A program made the position numbers and the translations under genes. This document shows positions 11,083 through 19,714 of a DNA stretch of 64,000 nt, piece by piece. The stretch is from Enhygromyxa salina. GTDB taxonomy: Bacteria > Myxococcota_A > Polyangia > Nannocystales > Nannocystaceae. Positions within the stretch are counted from its first letter, which is position 1. The number at the start of each line of letters is the position of its first letter. The notes below the pieces were generated by a model, which worked only from the letters and a program-made list of their open reading frames with translations, ran no database searches and was not told where the DNA came from. The stretch spans positions 41,218 to 105,217 of the forward strand of contig NZ_PVNK01000015.1 of the NCBI RefSeq assembly GCF_002994615.1. Direction: 5' to 3'.

Positions 11083-14000
11083 GCGTCGGCGCCGGGGCGG
11101 CGGTCGACGACTCCAATGATCGCGCGCGCCCCCGGCTGGAGCTCGCTGCGCTCCCAGCCCCGATCGCGCGGGCGCAGCAGCCCGTCGTGGGTCTTGCGAA
11201 AGCCCAGCGCGCACAGCTGCTCGGCGAGCCAGTGCTCGTTCGCAAATTGATCGTCGATCTTGGCCAGGAGCATGACCTTGCGCCGCCCCTGCGCCTGGTG
11301 CAGGAGCGCGACGAGGGCCTCGGCGAGGTGGCCAGCGCAGCGCTCACGCTCGGCTTCGTCGGGGAGCTCGTCGGGGCCGATGAAGCACAGCAGGAGCTTC
11401 TCGCTGCGAGACAGCCACGCGAGCAGGCGACCGTCGACCATGAACACGTGGGCGCCGGAGGTCCGCTGGGGCTTGGCCCCGCCCTCGCGCCGGGGCCACG
11501 GCAACCCGGCCCCGTAGGCGTTGGCGGGATCGCAGGCGGTCAAGATCACGATCGGGGCCGGGTCACTGCCGGTCTCGCGCAGGCGATCTTCGGCGCCCGG
11601 GAGCCCGAACTGCGCGCCGCCCATGCCCGCGATGAAGTAGCCCCGGCGGATCTTCCCGGCCTGCTCCATGGCCTTGAGGATCGGGTAGTGAGCCGAGAAG
11701 CCCCCGGGGACGCCCGCGCTGCGGACCGCCTCGCGGGTGACGACGCCGAAGCGCTCGAGCAGCTGGACCGCCGAGCTCGTCGCGCGCTCGGTCTCGCTCG
11801 GGCCGGGCTCGGCCTCGTCGCCCGAGCCCTCGTCGACGGGGCCGCTCGGGCGCAGCAGCGACCAGCGCCCTTCGGTCCCGGCCGGACCGGCGCGGCGCAG
11901 CTGGAGCTGACCGTGCAGTGAGGGCCGACGGCGCGCGTAGCTGCGGGCCTTGCCCTTGCCCTTGCCCCCGCGCGCCCGCGAGCGCAGCGGGGCGAGGGTG
12001 TCGTTGCTGAGCTCGCCGGCCCACACCATCTCCCACAAAATCGCGACGAGCTCGTTGCGAAAGCCACCGAGCGCCCGCTCGATGTCGGCGAAGAACATGG
12101 CCCCGCGGCGCCCGAGCAGCTCGCGCAGCCTCGCGGCGAGCTCGCCCTCGACAGGCTCGGGCGCGGGCGCGAGCGCGGCGAAGTGTCCGCTGAGGTAGAG
12201 CGCGACCCGGCCGTCGTCGCTGCCGAGGGCCTCGAAGCCGCGCCAGCTCAGCTCCCCGCTCGCGCACAGCTGGTCGAGCATGCCCGGATGGTAGGCGCGG
12301 ACCCGGGCCGGCAAGACCGCGCGCTCGAGATCCGCGAAGGGGATCGCCACGCCCTGGATCTGTTCGATCGCGGCGACGAGCCCGTCGAGGCCCTCGCTCG
12401 GCCAGTCGATGCGGTGCCAGGTCGGCAAGAAGCGGGCGTAGAGCCGGGGCTCGACGGCCTCGACCGCGGCGCTCAGCTTGGCCAGCGAAGCCCGCTTGAG
12501 CCGCCGCAAGACCTCGACGTCGCACCACTCGCGCTCGCGCCCGCCCGGCATGAACTCGCCCTCGAGCAGACGATCCTCGCGACGCAGGGACTCGAGCGCG
12601 GCGGCGATCGGGCCGAGCCCGAGCCCGAAGCGAAGCGCGACCTCGGCGGCCGTGAACGGGACGTGGGTCCGGGCGTAGCGAGCGACGAGGTCCTCGAGCG
12701 GGTTGTCGACGAGCTCGAGGTAGGCCAGCGGCAGCCCCATCGGCGGGACCACGCCGAGCGCGTCGCGGTAGCGTCCGGCGTCCTCGGCCGCGATGACCCG
12801 GCGCTGGCCCGCGATCGTGACCTCGGCCGCGCGGCGCTCGGTGATCAGGCCCTCGACCCACCCGTCGAGCTCACCCCTCAGCTCGGGATCGCAGCGCTGG
12901 CGCAGCTCCTCGCGCGAGAGCTCGCCGAGCTCGCGCAGGGCGTCGTGGACATGGTCGAGCTCGCGGATCGCCCGGCGCGGATCCAGGCGCTGGATCAGCA
13001 GCTCGACCTCGCTCAGCGCGTCGCGGTCGAGGAGCTCGCGCAGCTGCGCGTCGCCGAGCAGCTCGCGCAGCTGGGCGTAGTCGAGGGCCAGGGCCTGCGC
13101 CCGCCGCTCGGCCCGGGGCTGATCGTCGTCGTAGAGAAAATTCCCGATCCAGGTGAACACCAGCGCCGCGGCGTAGGGCGAGGCGCTCGCGCTCTCGACC
13201 TCGCGCACGCGCACGCGCCGATCGAGGACCTGCTGGAGGAGCTCGGTCAGCGCGGGCAGATCGAACACGTCGCGGAGGCACTCGCGGTAGGTCTCGAGGA
13301 TGATCGGGAAGCTCCGGTAGCGGGTCGCTACCGCGAGCAGATCGGCCGAGCGCTTGCGCTGCATCCACAGCGGCGTGCGCTTGCCCGGGCGCCTGCGCGG
13401 CAGCAGCAGCGCGCGCGCGGCGTTCTCGCGGAAGCGCGCGGCGAACAGGGCCGAGCCCGAGAGGTTCTCGATGACGAGGCGCTCGACCTCGTCGGGCGCC
13501 GGGAAGAACATCGAGACCGGCGGCGGCTCGTCGGCCTCGGGCAGACGAAAGGCGAGGCCGTCGTCGGTCCACAGCATGTCGACCTCGACGCCGCCGTGCT
13601 CGCGCAGGCGCCCGGCGACAGCCGTGGCCCAGGGCGCGTGGACGCGGGCCCCGAAGGGCGAGAGCACGGCCACGCGCCAGTCACCGATCTCGTCGACCCA
13701 GCGCTCGACGACGATCGTCTTGTCGCTCGGGAGCACGCCCGTCGCCTCGCGCTGATCCTCGAGGTAGTCGAGCAGGTTGCGGGCCGCGCGAGGCGCGAGG
13801 GCGTGATCGGCCGTGAGCCGCTGCTCGGCCTGCTCGCGCGGGAGCTTGTCGAGCTTGCGCCCGAGCGCCCCGATCGCGCGACCGAACTCCAGCGGGCGAC
13901 CGGGCCCCTCGCCGTGCCAAAAGGGCATGCGCCCGGGCTCGCCCGGGGCCGGGACCACGACCACGCGATCGCGGGTGATCTCGACGACCTTCCACGAGCT

Positions 14001-15839
14001 GGCCCCGAGCACGAACACGTCGCCGTCGCGGGACTCGAACACCATCTCCTCGTCGAGCTCGCCGACCCGGGTGCCCGGGGCCCCGCCCTCGCCGAGCATG
14101 AACACGCCGTAGAGCCCGCGGTCGGGGATCGTCCCGGCGTTTTGGACAGCGAGGCGCTGGGCGCCCTTGCGCGCGCGGACCCGCTGCTCGACGCGATCCC
14201 AGATGATCCGCGGGCGCAGCTCGGCGAATTCGTTGGACGGGTAGCGCCCGGCGAGCATGTCGAGGGTGTTCTCGAACGCCCGGCGGCTGAGCTCGGCGAA
14301 GGGCGCGGCCCGGCGGACGAGCGCCCAGATCTGCTCGACCTCGAGCTCCTCGGCGATCCCGACCATGGCCACGATGTGCTGGGCGAGCACGTCGAGGGGG
14401 TTGCGCGGGTAGAAGGTCGACTCGACCTTGCCCTCGCGCATGTGCTCGATGACCGCCGCGCACGCGAGCAGGTCGTGGCGGTACTTGGGCACGATGACCC
14501 CGCGCGAGACCCCGTCGACGTGGTGCCCGGCCCGGCCGATGCGCTGGAGCCCCGACGCGACCGAGGGCGGGGCCTCGATCTGAATGACGAGGTCGACGGC
14601 GCCCATGTCGATGCCGAGCTCGAGCGAGCTGGTCGCGACGATCGCCGGGAGCTCGCCGCGCTTGAGCCGATCTTCGACGACGGCGCGGGTCTCCTTCGAC
14701 AGCGAGCCGTGGTGGGCCAAGGACAGCTCGCGCCCGGCGAGGGCGTTGATCGCCTGGCTGAGGCGCTCGGCCAGCGAGCGGTTGTTGACGAAGATCATCG
14801 TCGAGCGGTGGGCCTCGATCAACTCGACGAGGCGCGGGTGGATCGACGGCCAGATCGAGCGCCTCTCGCCGACGAAGGTCGCGCTGACCGTGCTCGGCTT
14901 GGGCCCGTCGGCGACGATGCCCTCGACCTCGGCCACGTCGAGCTCGCCGCCCCGGGCCCCGTCTCCAGCCAGACCCTGGGCCCGAGCGGAGCGAGGGTGT
15001 CGGGCGGAGCCCGAGTCGGGAGACGAAAAGTCAAAGTCTTCGACCGGGACCTCGACGACGAGCTCGAGCGCGCGCTTGCGGCCGGCGTCGACGATCGTGA
15101 CCGGGCGCGGGGTCATGCTCTCGTCGGCGCTCGGCGTGCAGCCGCCGAGCAGGCGCGCGACCTCGTCGAGGGGCCGCTGGGTCGCGGACAGGCCGATGCG
15201 CTGCAGTGGCGCGGCCCCCTCGCGTTCGCGCGCGTGTCCGCGCTCGTGCTCGAGGCGCTCGAGCGACACGAACAGGTGCGCGCCCCGCTTGCCCGCGACC
15301 ATCGAGTGGATCTCGTCGACGATCACCGTCGACACGCCGCGGAGGGTCTCGCGCGCGCGCGAGGTCAGGAGCAAGAACAGCGACTCGGGCGTGGTGATCA
15401 GGATGTCGGGCGGATGGCGGAGCATCCGAGCCCGCTCGCGCTGGGGCGTGTCGCCCGAGCGAATCCCGACCGTCGGCATGTAGTGCTCGACGCCGTCGCG
15501 CTGGGCGATCGCCCGGATCCCCGAAAGCGGCGCCCGGAGGTTGCGCTCGACGTCGACGCCGAGGGCCTTGAGCGGAGAGATATAGAGGATGTCGACGCCC
15601 CGCGCCTTTGGGCGCTCACCGGCCGCGAACATCAGGCGATCGATCGCAACGAGGAACGCGGCCAGGGTCTTGCCCGAGCCCGTCGGCGCCAGCAGCAGGG
15701 TCGAGTCGCCGTCGAGGATCGGTCGCCAGCCCTTGCGCTGGGCCGCGGTCGGGCGCTCGAACGCGGCGCCAAACCACTCGCGCACCGCCGGATGGAAGTC
15801 CCGGAGCGGATCGCGGCGGCGGGTCGGAGCCTCGGGCAC
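11079..15839 (-). CDS. lhr: Lhr-type large ATP-dependent DNA helicase
   Basis: 1586 residues from a GTG at 15839, close to the 1538 of E. coli Lhr. Superfamily 2 motifs are clear: Walker A APTGSGKT (near residue 52), the DEIH box (near 180), a SATQ motif (near 230), and the helicase C-terminal motifs including IVATSSLELGIDMG and QRIGRAGHH. The Lhr-core continues with winged-helix and beta-sheet bundle domains. A long C-terminal half follows, as in full-length Lhr rather than the short Lhr-core form. Lhr is a 3'-5' helicase acting on RNA:DNA hybrids and is linked to DNA repair. The stop codon lies in the palindrome described above. No nearby nuclease partner was found. Confidence 0.93.
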   Translation of the reverse strand: MPEAPTRRRDPLRDFHPAVREWFGAAFERPTAAQRKGWRPILDGDSTLLLAPTGSGKTLAAFLVAIDRLMFAAGERPKARGVDILYISPLKALGVDVERNLRAPLSGIRAIAQRDGVEHYMPTVGIRSGDTPQRERARMLRHPPDILITTPESLFLLLTSRARETLRGVSTVIVDEIHSMVAGKRGAHLFVSLERLEHERGHAREREGAAPLQRIGLSATQRPLDEVARLLGGCTPSADESMTPRPVTIVDAGRKRALELVVEVPVEDFDFSSPDSGSARHPRSARAQGLAGDGARGGELDVAEVEGIVADGPKPSTVSATFVGERRSIWPSIHPRLVELIEAHRSTMIFVNNRSLAERLSQAINALAGRELSLAHHGSLSKETRAVVEDRLKRGELPAIVATSSLELGIDMGAVDLVIQIEAPPSVASGLQRIGRAGHHVDGVSRGVIVPKYRHDLLACAAVIEHMREGKVESTFYPRNPLDVLAQHIVAMVGIAEELEVEQIWALVRRAAPFAELSRRAFENTLDMLAGRYPSNEFAELRPRIIWDRVEQRVRARKGAQRLAVQNAGTIPDRGLYGVFMLGEGGAPGTRVGELDEEMVFESRDGDVFVLGASSWKVVEITRDRVVVVPAPGEPGRMPFWHGEGPGRPLEFGRAIGALGRKLDKLPREQAEQRLTADHALAPRAARNLLDYLEDQREATGVLPSDKTIVVERWVDEIGDWRVAVLSPFGARVHAPWATAVAGRLREHGGVEVDMLWTDDGLAFRLPEADEPPPVSMFFPAPDEVERLVIENLSGSALFAARFRENAARALLLPRRRPGKRTPLWMQRKRSADLLAVATRYRSFPIILETYRECLRDVFDLPALTELLQQVLDRRVRVREVESASASPYAAALVFTWIGNFLYDDDQPRAERRAQALALDYAQLRELLGDAQLRELLDRDALSEVELLIQRLDPRRAIRELDHVHDALRELGELSREELRQRCDPELRGELDGWVEGLITERRAAEVTIAGQRRVIAAEDAGRYRDALGVVPPMGLPLAYLELVDNPLEDLVARYARTHVPFTAAEVALRFGLGLGPIAAALESLRREDRLLEGEFMPGGREREWCDVEVLRRLKRASLAKLSAAVEAVEPRLYARFLPTWHRIDWPSEGLDGLVAAIEQIQGVAIPFADLERAVLPARVRAYHPGMLDQLCASGELSWRGFEALGSDDGRVALYLSGHFAALAPAPEPVEGELAARLRELLGRRGAMFFADIERALGGFRNELVAILWEMVWAGELSNDTLAPLRSRARGGKGKGKARSYARRRPSLHGQLQLRRAGPAGTEGRWSLLRPSGPVDEGSGDEAEPGPSETERATSSAVQLLERFGVVTREAVRSAGVPGGFSAHYPILKAMEQAGKIRRGYFIAGMGGAQFGLPGAEDRLRETGSDPAPIVILTACDPANAYGAGLPWPRREGGAKPQRTSGAHVFMVDGRLLAWLSRSEKLLLCFIGPDELPDEAERERCAGHLAEALVALLHQAQGRRKVMLLAKIDDQFANEHWLAEQLCALGFRKTHDGLLRPRDRGWERSELQPGARAIIGVVDRRPGADA

Positions 15840-15887
15840 GGCACCTCACTTTGCCAGCCCGAGCCCGGGGCGTCTCGCGCCGCGGCG

Positions 15888-16364
15888 CTATTTGAGCAGA
15901 CCGCCGAGCGGGTCGTCCTCGTCGTGGTCGGGCCCCTCGACCTTGTCTTCATCGTCGCGCGAGGAGTCTTTGGAGCCCTGGGGATCGACGTTGATCGTCA
16001 GCTTGCTCTTGCCCTTCGACAGCTCCGTGTCGCGGGCGGCGGCGACCTCGAGCTCCTCGAGCCACTGCGTCCGCCCCCCGATCGCGTACTCGACGAGGAC
16101 CGTCGACGAGGACTCGCCGAGCTCGCGAAACGAGACCTTGATCTCGTGGGCCTTGTCGCTGTGTTCGATCACGAACACGCCCTCCTCGTCGCTGGCCATC
16201 AAGAAGCCAGGATGTTCGAAGGTCGAGCCGTCGAGGGTCAGGGCGACCTTGACGTAGGCCGCCGGGACCTCGGCCTCGCTCTGGGCCGCGGATGTCGTCG
16301 GGGACGCGAGCAGCAGCGCGGGAGCCAGCACGGTCAGACCGACAACAAATCCAAGACGTCGCAC
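15888..16364 (-). CDS. Secreted or periplasmic protein of unknown function
   Basis: 158 residues from a GTG at 16364. An N-terminal signal peptide is evident: RR, then a hydrophobic run, then TSAAQS as a likely cleavage area near residue 27. The mature part is beta-rich (about 35-120) and ends in a very acidic tail of Asp/Glu/Lys. No domain is recognised. The start is supported by TAAGGT 6 bases upstream (16371-16376 on the complement), which fits a leaderless mRNA. Confidence 0.65.
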   Translation of the reverse strand: MRRLGFVVGLTVLAPALLLASPTTSAAQSEAEVPAAYVKVALTLDGSTFEHPGFLMASDEEGVFVIEHSDKAHEIKVSFRELGESSSTVLVEYAIGGRTQWLEELEVAAARDTELSKGKSKLTINVDPQGSKDSSRDDEDKVEGPDHDEDDPLGGLLK

Positions 16365-16370
16365 GCAGAG

Positions 16371-16376
16371 ACCTTA
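16371..16376 (-). promoter_or_regulatory. TAAGGT, candidate -10 hexamer for a leaderless mRNA
   Basis: On the minus strand TAAGGT is followed by 6 bases and then the GTG at 16364. Confidence 0.55.
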
Positions 16377-16484
16377 AAACACCGCGTCGGAGCTCGCAAC
16401 GAAGTGACTGTGCTGAATCGATCCAAGCGGGTCGGGCTGCGACAGCTAACGCAATTCAGCTCACAAGGATCACGCTGTAAGTAA

Positions 16485-17420
16485 TCACGACCAGGCCGAG
16501 ATCCACGCAATTCCGGCCACCACGCCGCCAACGCCGAGCCATTGCCACCAGCGCAGGCCCTCGCGCAAGCGAACGCAGGCGAGGGCGATCGTCACGACCG
16601 GGAAGGATGAGGCGAGCACGGCGACGACCGCGATCTCGCCCGCCACGACCCCGCGGCTGGTGCCGTAGGCGAAGCTGAGCATGCCGCCCGCGTCGAGCGT
16701 GGCCACGGCCAACAGACGCCCGAGGCTGTGCTCGCGGAGCTCTCCGAGCTGCTCCGGCAGACTCACGCGCTGCGCTCGGGCGAGCATCAAGAGCGCCGCG
16801 ACCGCGACGAGCCGGAGCCCGAACACGACCCACGCCGGGCCGAGCAGCTCGCTGCTCGGCCCGAGCATGAAGAACACCCAGCCAAAGCCGACGGCCGAGA
16901 GCAGCGCCCACCCGACCCCCGACGCGCGGCGCAGCTTGGTTGGCGCCCGCGGCGAGGCCCGCGTCTCACTCTCATTGCCTTGGTCCGCGACTCGATCCGC
17001 GACGACCACGCTCGCGCACATGATCCCGACCACGACCGCGACGACCCCGGGCACGACGAGGCGCGGCGGCGCGTGCCCGGCGAGCCACGCGAAGCCAAGC
17101 GAGAACGCGCCCATCGAGCCGGCGATCGGCGAGACCAGCGACAGCTTCCCGCCCTCGAAGGCGCGGAACAGGCCGACGACGCCGAGCGTGTTGACCACGC
17201 CGATCACCGCGACGGTCGCGTAGGTCGTCGGCGCCGCGCTCGGGAGCCCGTGCCACGCGAGCGCGACGACGGCCAAGATAGCGGCCGCCGCGACTTGCAC
17301 GCCGAACACCGCGGCGAGCCATCCGTGCCGACGGGTGACGCGCTGCGCAAGGTAGTCGCCGGTCCCAAAGCACAGCGCGGTGCCGAGACCACAGGCGATC
17401 GCAACCGCGGCCGCGCTCAT
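16485..17420 (-). CDS. EamA/DMT-family membrane transporter
   Basis: 311 residues with about ten hydrophobic segments arranged as two EamA halves: one from residue 1 to about 140, the other from about 175 to the end, separated by a hydrophilic stretch near 145-170. GTALCFGTGDYLAQR at the start and SFAYGTSRGVVAGEIAVVAVLASSFPVVTI near the end are typical of drug/metabolite exporters. The carried substrate is unknown. The ATG at 17420 was chosen because the hydrophobic first helix starts there; TAGCAT lies 11 bases upstream. The gene is divergent from Mini-RNase III, with 54 bases between the starts. Confidence 0.85.
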   Translation of the reverse strand: MSAAAVAIACGLGTALCFGTGDYLAQRVTRRHGWLAAVFGVQVAAAAILAVVALAWHGLPSAAPTTYATVAVIGVVNTLGVVGLFRAFEGGKLSLVSPIAGSMGAFSLGFAWLAGHAPPRLVVPGVVAVVVGIMCASVVVADRVADQGNESETRASPRAPTKLRRASGVGWALLSAVGFGWVFFMLGPSSELLGPAWVVFGLRLVAVAALLMLARAQRVSLPEQLGELREHSLGRLLAVATLDAGGMLSFAYGTSRGVVAGEIAVVAVLASSFPVVTIALACVRLREGLRWWQWLGVGGVVAGIAWISAWS

Positions 17421-17474
17421 GGGTCGCGGCCATGCTACCGTCCGCGGGCGCCTCGGTCTCGAGGCCTCCCACGC

Positions 17475-17891
17475 GTGAACCCGAGCGACGACTCCAAGCT
17501 GCGCCAGCGATCCACGCGCACGCTCGCGTGGCTCGGCGACGCCGAGTTCGAGCGTGAGGTTCGCCTCCGCCTGAGTCGCCGCGGCGACTACCCGACCGAC
17601 CGCCTCGACAAGCTCCGCGCGCGGATCGTCAACGCCGAGGCCCAGGCCGCGCTCCTCGCCGAGCTCCTCGACGCCGGGGCCCTGCGCGAGGACGAGCTCG
17701 CCCTCGTGGGCCGGGCCCGCAACGCCGCGGTCCGCGGGGGCCCGCGCGGGCGCCGAAACGTGCGGGACTACCGGGCGGCCACGGCCCTCGAGGCGCTGAT
17801 CGCCTGGTGGCTGGTCGGTGGCGAAGCCGAGCGCTTCACGAGCCTGATCTCGCCCGCGATCGAGGCTCGGATCGACAAACTGATGACCTAG
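17475..17891 (+). CDS. mrnC: Mini-ribonuclease 3 (RNase III catalytic domain only)
   Basis: 138 residues from a GTG at 17475. It holds an RNase III catalytic domain and no double-stranded RNA-binding domain, as in Mini-III. Conserved points are LAWLGDAEFEREVR (catalytic Asp), the Ala/Gln-rich AEAQAALLAELL, and YRAATALEALIAWWLVGG (catalytic Glu). In Firmicutes this enzyme trims 23S rRNA precursors. The frame is open upstream to 16728, but that is antisense to the EamA gene. The open reading begins inside the short divergent promoter region. Confidence 0.85.
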   Translation: MNPSDDSKLRQRSTRTLAWLGDAEFEREVRLRLSRRGDYPTDRLDKLRARIVNAEAQAALLAELLDAGALREDELALVGRARNAAVRGGPRGRRNVRDYRAATALEALIAWWLVGGEAERFTSLISPAIEARIDKLMT

Positions 17892-17932
17892 GCCTCTTGT
17901 GGTCGGGGTCCGGGCGCGCTTGACTGCCTCGC

Positions 17933-18910
17933 TTGCGAGCCCTTCGCTTCCATCGCGGCAAAGATCCGCGAACCATGCTCGAGCTGATCGAGCTGCCCGA
18001 GCCCCAGCCGGGCCCGGGCGAGGTCCTCGTGGAAGTCCTGGCCTCGCCGATCTCGCCGATGGATCGCCTGGCGATGCGCGGCCTGTATCCGCTCGAGCTG
18101 GCCGAGGGCGTCGGCGGTGCCCAGGGCGTGGGCATCGTGGTCGAGCTCGGCGAGGGCGTGGGCGAGCTCGAGGCCGGGACCGTCGTGCTGCTCCCGGTTC
18201 GCGTGGGAGCGTGGCGTGAGCGTCTGGCGGTCTCGGCGAGCGCGGTCGTGCCTCTGTCGCCGCACCGTGATCCGGTCGCCGCATGCACCCTGCGGATCGA
18301 GGCCCTGACGGCGGCCGTGCTCCTGACCCGGCTCGAGCCCGGAGAGAGCTTCGTGCACTCGCCCGGGGCCGGCTCGGTCGGTCGCTACCTGACGATCCTC
18401 GCGCGCGAACGCGGGCTGCGGAGCATCGCGCTGGTCGGCTCCCGCGAGCCGATCGCAGATCTGTGGGGCCTCGGCGCCGACAACGTGCTCGTGCGCGAGC
18501 CCGGCCTGGCCTCGCGCCTGCGCGCGCTCGGGCTGCCCCAGCCCCGCCTCGGCTTCGACGGCAGCGGCGGCGCCACCAGCGGGCTGCTGGGCTCGTGTCT
18601 TCAGCCGGGCGGAGAGCTGGTCGTGTACGGGGCGACCAGCCGCCAGCCGGTCGAGCTCCCGGTCAGCCAGCTCGTGTTTCGCGACATCCGCGTGCGCGGG
18701 TTTTGGCTCCACCGCTGGGCCAGGGCCGTCGGCCCCGCGCAGCTGAGGTCCGAGCTCGAGGCGCTCGCGGCGATGGACCTGCAAGAGCAGGTCGTCGGTC
18801 GCTTTACCCTCGACCAGTGGCCGGCGGCGCTCGAGCTGGCGGAGCGAGCCGGCGCGCGCGGACGGGTGGTGTTCACCCCCGCGACATCGCAGCGCCCAGC
18901 CCCCGCTTGA
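17933..18910 (+). CDS. Zinc-free medium-chain dehydrogenase/reductase (quinone or enoyl reductase-like)
   Basis: 325 residues from a TTG at 17933, chosen because it supplies the normal first strand of the family (RALRFHR) before ELPEPQPGPGEVLVEV. The next ATG, 14 codons later, would remove it. The GroES-like N-domain is followed by a Rossmann domain with SPGAGSVGRYLTILARERG as the NADP-binding loop. Zinc ligands of alcohol dehydrogenases are missing, so it belongs with the quinone reductase / trans-2-enoyl-CoA reductase (MECR-like) branch. The substrate is unknown. It is 41 bases downstream of Mini-RNase III on the same strand. Confidence 0.85.
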   Translation: MRALRFHRGKDPRTMLELIELPEPQPGPGEVLVEVLASPISPMDRLAMRGLYPLELAEGVGGAQGVGIVVELGEGVGELEAGTVVLLPVRVGAWRERLAVSASAVVPLSPHRDPVAACTLRIEALTAAVLLTRLEPGESFVHSPGAGSVGRYLTILARERGLRSIALVGSREPIADLWGLGADNVLVREPGLASRLRALGLPQPRLGFDGSGGATSGLLGSCLQPGGELVVYGATSRQPVELPVSQLVFRDIRVRGFWLHRWARAVGPAQLRSELEALAAMDLQEQVVGRFTLDQWPAALELAERAGARGRVVFTPATSQRPAPA

Positions 18911-18939
18911 GCCCCCGCTCGAGCCCGAGAAGTTGGGTC

Positions 18940-19365
18940 TCAGCGTCGGCCGGGCTTGGTGCCGTTGTAGGCCTCGTGAGACAGCACCTCGACCGGCCGC
19001 GGCGCGCCGTCATCCGTCCGAAACAGGATCCGATAGCGGCGGCCGAGCGGTATGCTGACGACGTTACGGTCGTGCTGGAGACGCTTGCCGTTGAACTGGT
19101 GCCACGGAGCGCCCTTGCCGATCTGCTCGAGGATGATCCTGGCCCTGCGAACGAGGCTCTTGTTCGGCAGGTGAGCGAGCGGGATCGGGTCGTTCTCGAA
19201 CATCTCGCGCCAGGCCTGCTTTTCGCTCAGCCCGTCGCTCTTCTTCTTTGCCTTGGCAGTCTCGGCGCCATTGGCCGCGTCCTGCTGGGTCTTCGTCGCG
19301 GCACAGCGGTGACAGAAGCGACCTTTGCCGCTGTGTCCACAAGGAAAGGTCTTCTTTCTAGCCAT
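18940..19365 (-). CDS. Zinc-ribbon protein with a RelE/ParE-like C-terminal domain
   Basis: 141 residues from the ATG at 19365; GAGG lies 9 bases upstream. The first 25 residues hold a small metal-binding knuckle with one CGH and one C-x2-C (FPCGHSGKGRFCHRCA), as in the DUF7682-type zinc-binding proteins. A basic linker (30-45) follows. The last 75 residues read like a RelE/ParE toxin fold: helix NKSLVRRARIILEQI, then PWHQFNGKRLQHDRNVVSIPLGRRYRILFR as the beta sheet, and VLSHEAYN at the end. No antitoxin gene is adjacent. It may be a regulator or a toxin-derived RNA-binding protein. Confidence 0.65.
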   Translation of the reverse strand: MARKKTFPCGHSGKGRFCHRCAATKTQQDAANGAETAKAKKKSDGLSEKQAWREMFENDPIPLAHLPNKSLVRRARIILEQIGKGAPWHQFNGKRLQHDRNVVSIPLGRRYRILFRTDDGAPRPVEVLSHEAYNGTKPGRR

Positions 19366-19714
19366 GTCTGCAACCTCTTGCGCGATGTGGATTGGTTAGG
19401 AGCATGCCCAGCATCATTACGCGGAGATTGGCGTTTGGCAATCCTGCGCCTGTGTCGCGCATGTTCCAGCGCCCAGATCAGGTCACAGACGGCGAATTTT
19501 GCCCTCTAGGGCGCAAAAAATCTGGCTAAAGATGAGCGGGGACTTGCGATTCAGCCCCTTTGGCCGGTCGCGCCGGGCGCCATACGCCAAGACGACGACT
19601 GGAGACAAGTCAGGCCCGCACGATACGAGCACCAACACCTGGAACCAAGCGCCGGCCCCGTACAGGGCCGCGCAAGCTCCGCCGCACGGTGCGCGCGGGC
19701 TCAGGTTGGGCCGC
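19366..19714. other. Intergenic region with one palindrome
   Basis: About 350 bases between two minus-strand genes. An A/T-flanked inverted repeat, TTTTGCCCT with AGGGCGCAAAA at 19495-19522, looks like a bidirectional terminator, although it is 190 bases past the M2 peptidase stop. The part next to 19365 should hold the promoter of the zinc-ribbon/RelE gene. No gene was seen. Confidence 0.5.

Noticed and set aside
12183..16484. A 1433-codon open frame on the plus strand, antisense to lhr
   Set aside because: It mirrors the helicase gene, is made of Arg/Gly/Ala/Asp-rich sequence and has no recognisable domain. Very GC-rich DNA keeps opposite frames open.
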